20,987 nt of DNA from a virus, in IMG/VR virus record IMGVR_UViG_3300008952_000353, positions 1 through 20,987 of that record; one strand, written 5' to 3'. The translations under genes were made by a program, and so were the position numbers. Each line of letters starts with the position of its first letter. The first letter of the stretch is position 1. The notes under the pieces were generated by a model, which saw nothing but the letters and a program-made list of their open reading frames with translations, made no database searches and was not told the origin of the DNA. Shown one piece after another: positions 14,111 through 20,987 of this stretch.

Positions 14111-15277
14111 ATGAAAATTACATTAAAAAGAACCGATGAGCAGGTCGAACTGGTGAAAGCAATGGGTTCTCGCAATCGCGAAACTGCCTATGCAGCTCAA
14201 ATTGCTTTAGCAGAGTTTATTGGTCCGGTTTTGGCCGAGGTGATCAATAACGCTCCAACTATTAGTAATTTATTTACTCCGTTAGAGTATAATGCTGACG
14301 ACAATCCTTCGATTCCGTTAGATTTATATTATGATGTTTTTGATGAGGACTATATCCGCGTTTACAGCCAGTCTGTGGCGGGCGGTCTTCCTACCAACTA
14401 CATTCAACCCACAGCTTCCGAACTGAAGTTCGCTACTTACAACTTGGATAGCGCGGTGTCTTTCGATAGAAAGTACGCTTCTCGCTCTAGACTTGATGTT
14501 ATTGGTAAAACTTTTACTCGGGTGGCGCAGGAAGTTCTCCTTAAACAGGAGAGGACATCCTCAAACCTCTTGATGACAGCTCTAGCGAACGCGACAAACG
14601 GTAATGCGGCATTTAGTGCTAAAAACCGTAACGTGTTCAGGACTGCTCAGGCTAACCGTTTCTTGATTGACGACTTAAACAAGTTGTTCACCAAGATGAA
14701 GAGAGTTAATGCTTCATGGTCCGGTGGTACGCCCGCTGGTGCCCGTAAGGCCTTGACTGATCTTTTGGTTTCACCTGAAGTGGTTGAGCAGATCCGCAGT
14801 ATGGCTTACAATCCGGTCAGCACCGTTGGTGCAGCTGGTGCGGCTTCGGCCATCACGGATGGTGCTGGTGGCGCAGGTATTCCTGCGACCGATGCCGTCA
14901 GAAATTCAGTGTTTAGCCAGAGCGGCTTAACTGAATTCTTCGGCGTGGCTATCATGGAAGTCCTTGAGTTAGGTGTTGGCAAGCGTTTCAATGATGTTTT
15001 CGATACAGTCGCTGGTACTACTGATTATCTCGATCATAGTTCTGTCGCGGCGGCCAGTGCCTTCAATGGCGCTACCGAGGAAATCATTGTTGGTCTTGAT
15101 CGCAGTCGTGACGCGATGATTCGCGCTATCGCTGTAGATTCCGAAACTGGATCTCAATTCAATTTGGTCGCTGATGATCAGTTCTCTAATAGACAGCAGA
15201 GAATCGGTTATTACGGTGCATTGGAAGAGGGACGTATGGTCTTGGACAACAGAGCCTTAGTGGGCTTGATTATGTAA
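14111..15277 (+). CDS. Major capsid protein (HK97-fold expected)
   Basis: 388 residues. The N-terminal helix (LKRTDEQVELVKAMGSRNRE) is followed by AYAAQIALAEFIGPVLAEVI and a long body with Ala/Gly-rich and Asp/Asn-rich segments. The C-terminal QQRIGYYGALEEGRMVLDNR fits an axial-domain end. Length, position after scaffold and decoration genes, the immediate downstream terminator and strong codon bias toward GGT, CGT, TTC and AAC all fit the most abundant head protein. AAGGAA at about 12 bases upstream may be a weak ribosome-binding site. Cleavage by the protease, if any, would remove an N-terminal piece, but no site is evident. The HK97 fold is inferred from the phage class. Confidence 0.8.
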   Translation: MKITLKRTDEQVELVKAMGSRNRETAYAAQIALAEFIGPVLAEVINNAPTISNLFTPLEYNADDNPSIPLDLYYDVFDEDYIRVYSQSVAGGLPTNYIQPTASELKFATYNLDSAVSFDRKYASRSRLDVIGKTFTRVAQEVLLKQERTSSNLLMTALANATNGNAAFSAKNRNVFRTAQANRFLIDDLNKLFTKMKRVNASWSGGTPAGARKALTDLLVSPEVVEQIRSMAYNPVSTVGAAGAASAITDGAGGAGIPATDAVRNSVFSQSGLTEFFGVAIMEVLELGVGKRFNDVFDTVAGTTDYLDHSSVAAASAFNGATEEIIVGLDRSRDAMIRAIAVDSETGSQFNLVADDQFSNRQQRIGYYGALEEGRMVLDNRALVGLIM

Positions 15278-15295
15278 TCGGTATCATACTGATTC

Positions 15296-15330
15296 AACTC
15301 CGCTCCTTTCGGGGAGCGGAGTTTTTTTTT
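15296..15330 (+). terminator. Intrinsic terminator after the capsid gene
   Basis: The stem AACTCCGCTCC (15296-15306) pairs with GGAGCGGAGTT (15313-15323) across a short TTTCGG loop and is followed by an uninterrupted run of T. It closes the head operon 18 bases after the capsid stop. Confidence 0.92.
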
Positions 15331-15346
15331 GGAAAAATGCTTTTTT

Positions 15347-15359
15347 AGTTGTAATATAT
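15347..15359 (+). promoter_or_regulatory. Phage promoter-like motif after terminator
   Basis: AGTTGTAATATAT, with the TGTAAT core 8 bases from the ATG at 15364. It sits 17 bases after the U-tract of the capsid terminator, so transcription of the next gene must restart here. This is strong context support for a promoter role. Confidence 0.6.
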
Positions 15360-15363
15360 TACC

Positions 15364-15798
15364 ATGGCAGCGAAAAAGAAAACTAAGAAAAAGACCTCGA
15401 AAAAAAGGTCTACAGCCAAGCGTACCACCAAAAAACCTGCTTTGGAAGATCTTCAAAATTTTACTACAGGTAAATTAGATGACGACGCCATAGAAAAAGT
15501 CAAAAAGCTCGAAGAAGTGCTCGGTATTAAAACGGTCAATCCGTTCGGGACGAATGACCCTAATGTTTTTGAGGAAGAGCTGAAGGGGTCTAATTTAAGT
15601 GATTTGCAGACTTTAGCTATGAAAGTAGGTGTTTTTCCTGATGGCGTATTAGCCAGATTAAAGCAAAAGCTTCGCGAAGAGTTTAAGCGTACCACCAAGG
15701 GCTCTCGAACTGTTAGTATGGAGGACCCTTTGCCTATTCATGATCCGAATCATCCAAATCACGAAAAAGCTAAAAAATTAATGAGCGAAGGTTTCTAG
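15364..15798 (+). CDS. Basic-tailed small protein
   Basis: 144 residues. The first 25 residues are a lysine/arginine/threonine tail (MAAKKKTKKKTSKKR and onward) like histone H1-type or nucleoid-binding tails. A helical part follows (KLDDDAIEKVKKLEEVLGI). Residues about 78-110 (LSDLQTLAMKVGVFPDGVLA, then RLKQKL) have a helix-turn-helix-like or SAP-like rhythm. The C-terminus is His- and Pro-rich (DPNHPNHEKAKKL). Binding to DNA or to another polyanion is inferred. It stands between capsid and connector-type genes with its own promoter-like motif, so it may be a minor head or internal virion protein. No family is recognised with confidence. Confidence 0.6.
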   Translation: MAAKKKTKKKTSKKRSTAKRTTKKPALEDLQNFTTGKLDDDAIEKVKKLEEVLGIKTVNPFGTNDPNVFEEELKGSNLSDLQTLAMKVGVFPDGVLARLKQKLREEFKRTTKGSRTVSMEDPLPIHDPNHPNHEKAKKLMSEGF

Positions 15799-15801
15799 TT
15801 T

Positions 15802-15814
15802 TGGTGTAAATATA
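15802..15814 (+). promoter_or_regulatory. Phage promoter-like motif, connector-like gene
   Basis: TGGTGTAAATATA, with its TGTAAA core 8 bases from the ATG at 15819. It lies in the 20-base gap after the preceding stop, which has no terminator. Confidence 0.5.
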
Positions 15815-15818
15815 TTGT

Positions 15819-16361
15819 ATGCCAGACCGATCTAAAACCCCGTATTTAGTGAGCACTCTTGCTACGGGCATTTATAACGACGAGTTTGATTCAGACACGG
15901 GCTTTGCAACACTCACTTCGATATCTGGGTGGTTGGCCAATAATGTAGGTTTATTAAATACGACCTTATATACGGCTTTTTCTGGTTCAGGGCAAAGCTC
16001 TACAGACGATACCGTATTTCAACCTTCTGGTCAATTTAGGTTTGAAGAGGGAGATATATATAAACAATTGTATTTAACCAACTATTATACAAAAAAAGCT
16101 CGAACTATTCTTAAAGGCATTGGAAGTTCTGTTGATTTCATTACATTGCGAGAAGGGGATTCCACAATTACGCGTACCAACAAAAACGAAGTAGCTAAGA
16201 CTTACAGAGGGTTCGCTAAGGACGCTCAGGAGCGATTAGAGCTACTTGTAGCTAAATATAATATCTACGATGCGGCCCCTGTCCAAGTAGCCGGTACAGA
16301 CGCCGCTATCAGTGCTAGTGGCGATATTTATTCTGCTTATGATTATCGAGGGTACGGTTAA
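15819..16361 (+). CDS. Head-tail connector or neck-type structural protein
   Basis: 180 residues. It lacks signal and membrane segments. The N-terminal half has beta- and Thr/Ser-rich segments (SDTGFATLTSISGWLANNVG). The C-terminal half is helical: FITLREGDSTITRTNKNEVA, then KTYRGFAKDAQERLELLVAK. A short charged 'REGDSTI' turn followed by a long helix is common in adaptor proteins that join portal and tail, and the gene lies downstream of the head genes, where adaptors usually are. This is a positional inference. Its stop codon overlaps the stop of the convergent tail-type gene by 4 bases, with no terminator between them. Confidence 0.55.
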   Translation: MPDRSKTPYLVSTLATGIYNDEFDSDTGFATLTSISGWLANNVGLLNTTLYTAFSGSGQSSTDDTVFQPSGQFRFEEGDIYKQLYLTNYYTKKARTILKGIGSSVDFITLREGDSTITRTNKNEVAKTYRGFAKDAQERLELLVAKYNIYDAAPVQVAGTDAAISASGDIYSAYDYRGYG

Positions 16362-17947
16362 TCCTCGTATCCCGGAGGAACTCCTTTGTAAGCCCCGTCT
16401 TTAGTCTTATTTTTGCCTAATGGGAAATAATTGATGCTAGGAAACCTAAAGTAACTTCCGTTCATAAATAACCCATTGTCAGTATCATTGGAGCCCCCTA
16501 CTTGGGTAGAAAAAGCAATATCTACAGTTTCATTATCTCCTATAGCGCTACTAAAGGTTTCGCTTTCGAGCCTAGCATTTTTAACTTCAAATACTAGTGC
16601 TATTGGTCCTTTTGCTCCACTGGAAGCGGCTTCATGAAGAGTTAATGTGAAAGTATGTTTTTGTGGTGAAGCTAAAGCTTCAAACAAATTATTTTTGTTA
16701 AGTTCTGAGACAACCGCCGACAAGCTTACATCTATATTCATGGGTAAGTCTATAACCCGCGCATAGCCGAAGGTGTTTCCTAGGCGTTGCAGAATAGTGC
16801 GCGTCATTGGTACGCTGATGGTCATGCTTTGCAAGTGAGCTTCACCGTCTCCGTTCATATCCGTAAAGCCTTGGTAATCTCCCGAATTACTCATGGAAAA
16901 TGTAATATCTCCCGGTCGTAAAGCGGCCATTTTAGCGGTTCCCGTCTCGTACATCGGAACACTAAAACGAAGGAATCTTGGAACATTCTTCCACGGACCG
17001 GAAGATTGGCTAAATATGTAATCGGCGCTATCTACACCCGCGATCCCGGTTTGGCCGTTTACTTGGTCTACAGCAGGGATAGCAGGAAAATTAAGACCAT
17101 TGCCAGATACTAGCGGACTAGTTGCCGACGGGCCACTGGAACCACCCTCGAAAGGAAAGTAGGTTCCTGATGCAGAGCTATCGGTTTTTATATTAAACCC
17201 TTCCACAGAAAGGGAAGCTGTAGGAATAGCTCCAACAGCAGCATTTACGTTATAGTCAGAAATGAATCCGTTTCCAATGCTGATAACTTGAAAGTCTTTT
17301 GAGCTAGGAGAAACATATTTGGTGATAGGATCATTGTCCAAATCTCTCGACTCCCTTCCTACCAAAATAAAATAATTGTTTCCTATGGTGTCTTCGATTA
17401 GGCCCGATAAAGCGCTGTACCCTGACACAGCCAAATCGCCTGTCCAATAACCTGCTGAAGCTGGTCTAAATCCGCCTTCCCAGTCGCTCGTAGGGATATT
17501 AAATCCTAATTTTCTTTCATTTTGTCCGTCTGTTAAATAGTAATCGAAGTTTAAATTAACAGTAGGAGACTCCATTACAATGGAATCAAGCCTTGATAAT
17601 TTGCCGAATTCATTAATATCTTGCCTGTTGATAGTAAAATCAAAATTTACAGATTGTATTCGATTCAATGGTTCCACCAAGGTTCTGTATACGCTACCGC
17701 TTGGTCCGTAAACTTTCTGAGTGGAGAAGTTGGCGTCAACAGCTCCGGTGGCAGGATCATTAATACCGCTCCAACGTAAAGAGCCCGTTTGAAAAGCTGA
17801 ATTTTGGGATAAATTAAGGTTATAGGTCCATTGTCCCGGACCTGAAGATTGATCTACTTCCCCTTGACCCGACTGCAGATGATAACCTGTGGAAGCGGGC
17901 GAAACGTAAAGCGCTTCGCTTTGATAGATGATACGATTACGAGCCAT
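16358..17947 (-). CDS. Tail-type structural protein, paralogue A
   Basis: 529 residues, start MARNRIIYQSEALYVSPAST. It is a clear paralogue of the gene upstream at 18036-19517. Shared blocks include the N-terminus, RQDINEFGKLSRLDSIVMES (about residue 105), GYSALSGLIED, GIGNGFISDYNV/AAVGAIPTAS and RLGNTFGYARVIDLP near the C-terminus, then GDNETVDIAFSTQVGGSNDT. Between these blocks the copies differ in length and sequence. Size, beta-rich composition and lack of cysteines fit a major tail or tail-tube-type protein with inserted domains; no family name can be given from motifs alone. It has its own promoter-like motif after the terminator of its paralogue, so the two are transcribed separately. 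Confidence 0.7.
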   Translation of the reverse strand: MARNRIIYQSEALYVSPASTGYHLQSGQGEVDQSSGPGQWTYNLNLSQNSAFQTGSLRWSGINDPATGAVDANFSTQKVYGPSGSVYRTLVEPLNRIQSVNFDFTINRQDINEFGKLSRLDSIVMESPTVNLNFDYYLTDGQNERKLGFNIPTSDWEGGFRPASAGYWTGDLAVSGYSALSGLIEDTIGNNYFILVGRESRDLDNDPITKYVSPSSKDFQVISIGNGFISDYNVNAAVGAIPTASLSVEGFNIKTDSSASGTYFPFEGGSSGPSATSPLVSGNGLNFPAIPAVDQVNGQTGIAGVDSADYIFSQSSGPWKNVPRFLRFSVPMYETGTAKMAALRPGDITFSMSNSGDYQGFTDMNGDGEAHLQSMTISVPMTRTILQRLGNTFGYARVIDLPMNIDVSLSAVVSELNKNNLFEALASPQKHTFTLTLHEAASSGAKGPIALVFEVKNARLESETFSSAIGDNETVDIAFSTQVGGSNDTDNGLFMNGSYFRFPSINYFPLGKNKTKDGAYKGVPPGYED

Positions 17948-17951
17948 TTAG

Positions 17952-17964
17952 ATAAATTACACCT
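17952..17964 (-). promoter_or_regulatory. Phage promoter-like motif, paralogue A
   Basis: The minus strand reads AGGTGTAATTTAT, one change from the consensus, with its core 8 bases from the ATG at 17947. It lies 17 bases downstream of the U-tract of a minus-strand terminator, so it must restart transcription. Confidence 0.65.
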
Positions 17965-17981
17965 AAACAAGGTTTTTACAT

Positions 17982-18012
17982 AAAAAAAACCCCGCTTTTA
18001 CAAGCGGGGTTT
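17982..18012 (-). terminator. Intrinsic terminator after paralogue B
   Basis: On the minus strand, AAACCCCGCTT (18012-18002) pairs with AAGCGGGGTTT (17997-17987) across a 4-base loop and is followed by a run of T (17989-17982). It ends the transcript of the 18036-19517 gene. Confidence 0.92.
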
Positions 18013-18035
18013 ATGTTTAATTAGAACTGTTTGTT

Positions 18036-19517
18036 TTAGGTTATGCTATTAACAAACCCAGTGCCCGTCCACGAGCCTTGTTTGGTTTTAGCGTCACCTA
18101 GCACCCAATAAGGAAGGGTTGTCCATCGTCCATAAGAACCGCGCATAAAGATACCGTTGGAGGTATCGTTAGCCCCACCAACTTGGGTGGAGAAGGTGAT
18201 ATCTACAGTTTCATTGTCTCCAATAGAACTACTGTAGCTTTCTCCTTCGAGGCGAGCTCCTTTAACATCAATAACCAAGGCGTCAGCCCCGGGTTGGCCT
18301 GTGCCCGCTGATCTACGCAGTGTTAAACGGAAATCCGTTTTGTTTGTAGAAGCAAGCTTTTCAAACAGATTGTTTGTGTTTAATTCAGAAACAATAGCAG
18401 AAACCGTTACATCAATATTTAATGGAAGGTCAATAACTCGGGCGTATCCGAACGTATTACCTAGTCTCCCCAGAATCGTGCGGCTCATTGGAACAGAAAC
18501 ACCGAAGCTTTGGATATGAGCTTTGCCGTCTCCGCTTAAAACAGTGAAACCGTCATAAGAATCATTTACACTTTCGTCTTCGTCTGCGTCAATAAACTCA
18601 AGCAAAAGATCTCCCGGTCGAAGAGCCGTGATCGTGTTGTCTGCAACAGTGTTTCCGTCAACATAATCTCCTGTGGTGGATATTGTCCCGCCCCGGAAGT
18701 TATAGTTGATGGCAACTTGTTGACCGTCGGTATCGTTAACACCGGGAACTTGGTTGCCGGTTACATTGCCGTCTCCAGCGGCTCCTTGATCGAGAGCCCC
18801 GGAGATTTTGTCGTCTACGCGAATATTGAAAGCTTCAACCGTAACGCTGGCCGTTGGGATAGCGCCTACCGAAGCATCGATTGAATAGTCACTAACAAAG
18901 CCGTTTCCGATGCCAATAACATCAAAATCGTTTGCGGTTGTAGTGACCGTATCTCCTTGAACATCAGTTCCTTCTTTAGAGGTGACAATAAAATAATTAT
19001 TTCCTTGCGTATCTTCAATTAGCCCCGAAAGAGCCGAATAGCCGGATACACATCCGTCACCCGTCCACGCAGCTTCGTTTGCCGCCCGTGCAGCACTGCC
19101 AACTGGTATTCCGGTGCTCCCTGAACAGTTTGTGGGAAGGTTGAATCCCATCTTTCGTTCGTTTCCGCCGTCACAGAGATAATAATTGAAATCCAAACCT
19201 ACCGTTGGAGATTCCATCACTATAGAATCCAAACGTGAAAGTTTGCCAAATTCATTGATATCTTGACGGTTAATAGTGAAATTAAAGTTTGCAGACTGTA
19301 CGCGATGCAAAGGCTCAATTAAAGTGCGATTAAGCAGGTTGTCCAAGTTTGTCCCATCTGCTCCATCAGGGAAAGTTATCCCTGTGACTCCTGTCCAGTT
19401 GGTATTACCTGCAGTATCAATACTTGTGTTAGCATTGCCTGTTTGCATATGGTAACCAGTGGATGAAGGCGATATGAATAACGCCTGACTTTGATAAATT
19501 ACTCTGTTTCTAGCCAT
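18036..19517 (-). CDS. Tail-type structural protein, paralogue B
   Basis: 493 residues, start MARNRVIYQSQALFISPSST. It shares blocks with paralogue A along its whole length: RQDINEFGKLSRLDSIVMES (about residue 85), YYLCDGGNERKMGFNLPT, GYSALSGLIEDTQGNNYFIV and RLGNTFGYARVIDLPLNIDV. The middle (about 250-310) is Asp-, Asn- and Gly-rich and quite different from A. The codon choice is slightly richer in GC than in A, with more GGT, ACC and GTT, which suggests it is the more strongly expressed copy. Tandem duplication followed by divergence is the simplest explanation. A major tail protein and a minor variant, or two layers of the same structure, would both fit. Confidence 0.7.
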   Translation of the reverse strand: MARNRVIYQSQALFISPSSTGYHMQTGNANTSIDTAGNTNWTGVTGITFPDGADGTNLDNLLNRTLIEPLHRVQSANFNFTINRQDINEFGKLSRLDSIVMESPTVGLDFNYYLCDGGNERKMGFNLPTNCSGSTGIPVGSAARAANEAAWTGDGCVSGYSALSGLIEDTQGNNYFIVTSKEGTDVQGDTVTTTANDFDVIGIGNGFVSDYSIDASVGAIPTASVTVEAFNIRVDDKISGALDQGAAGDGNVTGNQVPGVNDTDGQQVAINYNFRGGTISTTGDYVDGNTVADNTITALRPGDLLLEFIDADEDESVNDSYDGFTVLSGDGKAHIQSFGVSVPMSRTILGRLGNTFGYARVIDLPLNIDVTVSAIVSELNTNNLFEKLASTNKTDFRLTLRRSAGTGQPGADALVIDVKGARLEGESYSSSIGDNETVDITFSTQVGGANDTSNGIFMRGSYGRWTTLPYWVLGDAKTKQGSWTGTGFVNSIT

Positions 19518-19537
19518 AATGGTATATTAAATTTAAA

Positions 19538-19550
19538 ATAATTTACAACT
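19538..19550 (-). promoter_or_regulatory. Phage promoter-like motif, paralogue B
   Basis: The minus strand reads AGTTGTAAATTAT, with the TGTAAA core 24 bases from the ATG at 19517. This is the longest spacing of all copies and would give the only transcript with a leader of more than about 12 bases. The bases further upstream are rich in AAAGT, as before the portal gene. Confidence 0.5.
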
Positions 19551-19571
19551 TTTTTTTGACTTTGAGAACTT

Positions 19572-20426
19572 TTAACTTCTAGGAAGTCGATATTTGTAGA
19601 TTTCAAAGTCAACAAACCCAACAAAAAGATCAACAGGTATAACTTTATTGGAACTATCAGAAATTTTGGAAACATTAACAGAATTAATAATATACTGATC
19701 TCCGCTTGCTTCCGAGGCTACGTTAATGTAGTCATAACCTGTTGAATATGCTGATTTTACATCTCCGTATTCTGTAAGAGGGGACCCGGTAAACGGAATA
19801 TTACCGAAAACAGTTTCCGCCGAATCCGCCATAACCGACAAAGCGCCATCTAATTGATAAATATTTTCTGCAAAAATAACCGCCGTGATATCTGTTATGG
19901 TGTTATCCAAGCCGCCAAAAGCAAAAGGTTCATTGGTGGTAGCGCCTAAAGAAAGAAAGGCTGCCGGAGTTGCTTGGTCATAAGGAGGAACATATGTTAA
20001 GGTTCGTCCGTAACGACTATTGGTTTTGTATTTTCCTGCAGTAATCAAAGCTTCTTCGGTCTGATTTCCTATGTAAACATTAAAATCTTTAACTGTAAAA
20101 GTGCCGCTGATATTATTACCTGTATCAAAATCAGAGTCGAAAAGTATCCTGCCGTTATCAAAATCAAAGGTAAGGCCGCTAGTCCCTTCGGCAATAGCCC
20201 CCGAGTCACCACTAATAACTGGGTTGATTGTTGTATTGGATATATTTTTATCATATACCCATTGTTTATAAGGGGAGCCAAAAACAACTTTGTTTTGCAC
20301 TCTTTCGTCTGTGTAATAATAAAAATCGGTGCTATAATCCTTGTGTGCTTGAGCCTTTTTTAAAAGAAAATTGTCGAACCAAAGGTAGAAGCTATTTAGA
20401 AGTCCATGTTGATATACTGTTTTCAT
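19572..20426 (-). CDS. Structural protein, neck/tail region
   Basis: 284 residues, start MKTVYQHGLLNSFYLWFDNF. There is no signal peptide; the first helix is amphipathic rather than membrane-spanning. The body is rich in Tyr, Asp, Thr, Gly and Ser with beta-type segments (GTFTVKDFNVYIGNQTEEAL) and a C-terminal VDLFVGFVDFEIYKYRLP. It resembles tail-completion or neck proteins in composition, but no diagnostic motif is seen. The start ATG shares its A with the stop of the upstream gene (TAATG), so the two are translationally coupled and probably interact or are needed in similar amounts. It is followed by an A/T-rich 54-base gap with the promoter of paralogue B. Confidence 0.6.
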   Translation of the reverse strand: MKTVYQHGLLNSFYLWFDNFLLKKAQAHKDYSTDFYYYTDERVQNKVVFGSPYKQWVYDKNISNTTINPVISGDSGAIAEGTSGLTFDFDNGRILFDSDFDTGNNISGTFTVKDFNVYIGNQTEEALITAGKYKTNSRYGRTLTYVPPYDQATPAAFLSLGATTNEPFAFGGLDNTITDITAVIFAENIYQLDGALSVMADSAETVFGNIPFTGSPLTEYGDVKSAYSTGYDYINVASEASGDQYIINSVNVSKISDSSNKVIPVDLFVGFVDFEIYKYRLPRS

Positions 20427-20987
20427 TAAAATGTTTTATTTTCTAGTTTTTGTATTTTTTTATAATAATCATTGAGTAGAGCTGACATATATGGAGTATT
20501 AGAAAATTTTCCACCTCTAATCCTACCTTTAACTTGGATGGCGCGTCCAGATTTGGATTGTCTAATTTTATCGGTTTTTACCAAATATTGCCCAAGGCCC
20601 GATATGCCGCGCTCAATTCCTCTAGCCCAGCTTCGTCCACTAGCCCAAGGCAGCGGAGTGGCAGCAAAAACTTTTTCCTTGGTAGGGACATTGATATTTA
20701 CACGCAAGGATTCGGCTCTGGGGTGATATTGTATTTCATAGTTTCGAAGTAGTTCTCTTAGAGGTTTTATTGGGTCGCTCCCTTCATTAAAACCAATGTA
20801 AGTAAATAGATTTCCTGTTCCGCTCAATGTTCTGCTGAGGTTGGAGGCTCCGGAGCCGCCTTTAATTTCTAGGGTAACAGGGTGGTTGTCAAAAGCCGCT
20901 AAAAACTCCTTATGAATTTGAGAAAATTCTTTTTCGACAATACGCCTCACTTCTTTCTTGAAAGTGTTTTCGCGTATAATTTGGCTT
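20426..20987 (-). CDS. Structural protein, neck-type (5' end cut by window edge)
   Basis: The frame is open to the right edge of the window, so the true start lies outside. A GTG at 20948-20950 would give 174 residues, but 12 more in-frame codons (SQIIRENTFKKE) precede it and read as normal protein. The N-terminal part is a charged helix, and Gly/Ser-rich loops lie near GGSGASNLSRTLSGTGNLFT. A central segment has WASGRSWARGIERGISGLGQ, and the C-terminus is basic and helical. Such proteins next to neck and tail genes often complete the tail or join it to the head. The call is by position and composition. Its stop overlaps the next start. Confidence 0.55.
   Translation of the reverse strand, partial: SQIIRENTFKKEVRRIVEKEFSQIHKEFLAAFDNHPVTLEIKGGSGASNLSRTLSGTGNLFTYIGFNEGSDPIKPLRELLRNYEIQYHPRAESLRVNINVPTKEKVFAATPLPWASGRSWARGIERGISGLGQYLVKTDKIRQSKSGRAIQVKGRIRGGKFSNTPYMSALLNDYYKKIQKLENKTF

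Noticed and set aside
20688-20702. GTGTAAATATCAATG on the minus strand inside the last structural gene.
   Set aside because: It lies in the middle of a coding frame and the following ATG is out of frame with no sizeable reading frame.
1-20987. tRNA genes, CRISPR arrays, insertion sequences, integrase or attachment sites.
   Set aside because: None was recognised by eye on either strand; a covariance-model scan would be needed to exclude a tRNA fully.

Overview
The window looks like part of the genome of a tailed double-stranded DNA phage (Caudoviricetes). It carries a complete head/packaging block in virion-assembly order: candidate small terminase, large terminase, portal, prohead protease with scaffold, a putative decoration protein and the major capsid protein. 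Tail/neck-type structural genes sit on the opposite strand. The DNA is AT-rich and tightly packed. There is no gene-free stretch above about 150 bases, and I saw no rRNA, tRNA, CRISPR array, integrase or transposase. The host cannot be fixed from the sequence; it presumably has an outer membrane or periplasm-like compartment, because lipoprotein and Sec-type signal peptides occur.

Layout. 1-838 (minus): a small operon of envelope proteins, comprising a lipoprotein, a miniature MscS-like membrane protein and a one-helix membrane protein cut by the window edge. 971-1945 (plus): two secreted, very lysine-rich proteins, one with an EF-hand, behind a sigma-54-like promoter and closed by a strong bidirectional terminator; this looks like a host-derived moron cassette. 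2000-3941 (minus): an unknown protein, a small membrane/coiled-coil protein and a GT4-type glycosyltransferase. 3997-9697 (plus): phoH, zinc-ribbon protein, sigma-like factor, candidate small terminase, C2H2+ERCC4 nuclease and terL, mostly with overlapping stops and starts. 9752-15277 (plus): portal, protease/scaffold, decoration-like protein and major capsid protein, ending in a terminator. 15364-16361 (plus): a basic-tailed protein and a connector-like protein. 16358-20987 (minus): two large paralogous tail-type proteins and two further structural proteins, the last one cut by the window edge.

The most interesting signal is a short repeated sequence, consensus AAGTGTAATTTAT. It occurs nine times, each time just ahead of the start codon of a gene or operon, usually 7-12 bases from the core. 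In two cases it follows directly after an intrinsic terminator, so it behaves like a phage-specific, -10-only (late-type) promoter. It lies so close to the start codons that the transcripts would have almost no leader. The window also encodes a sigma-like factor with a four-cysteine insertion, the natural candidate to read this motif. Two other genes instead have TTGACA/TATNAT-type promoters, and the secreted-protein cassette has a sigma-54-type box. The window may therefore show three promoter classes, with a host-type and a phage-type promoter overlapping back to back at 3954-3992.
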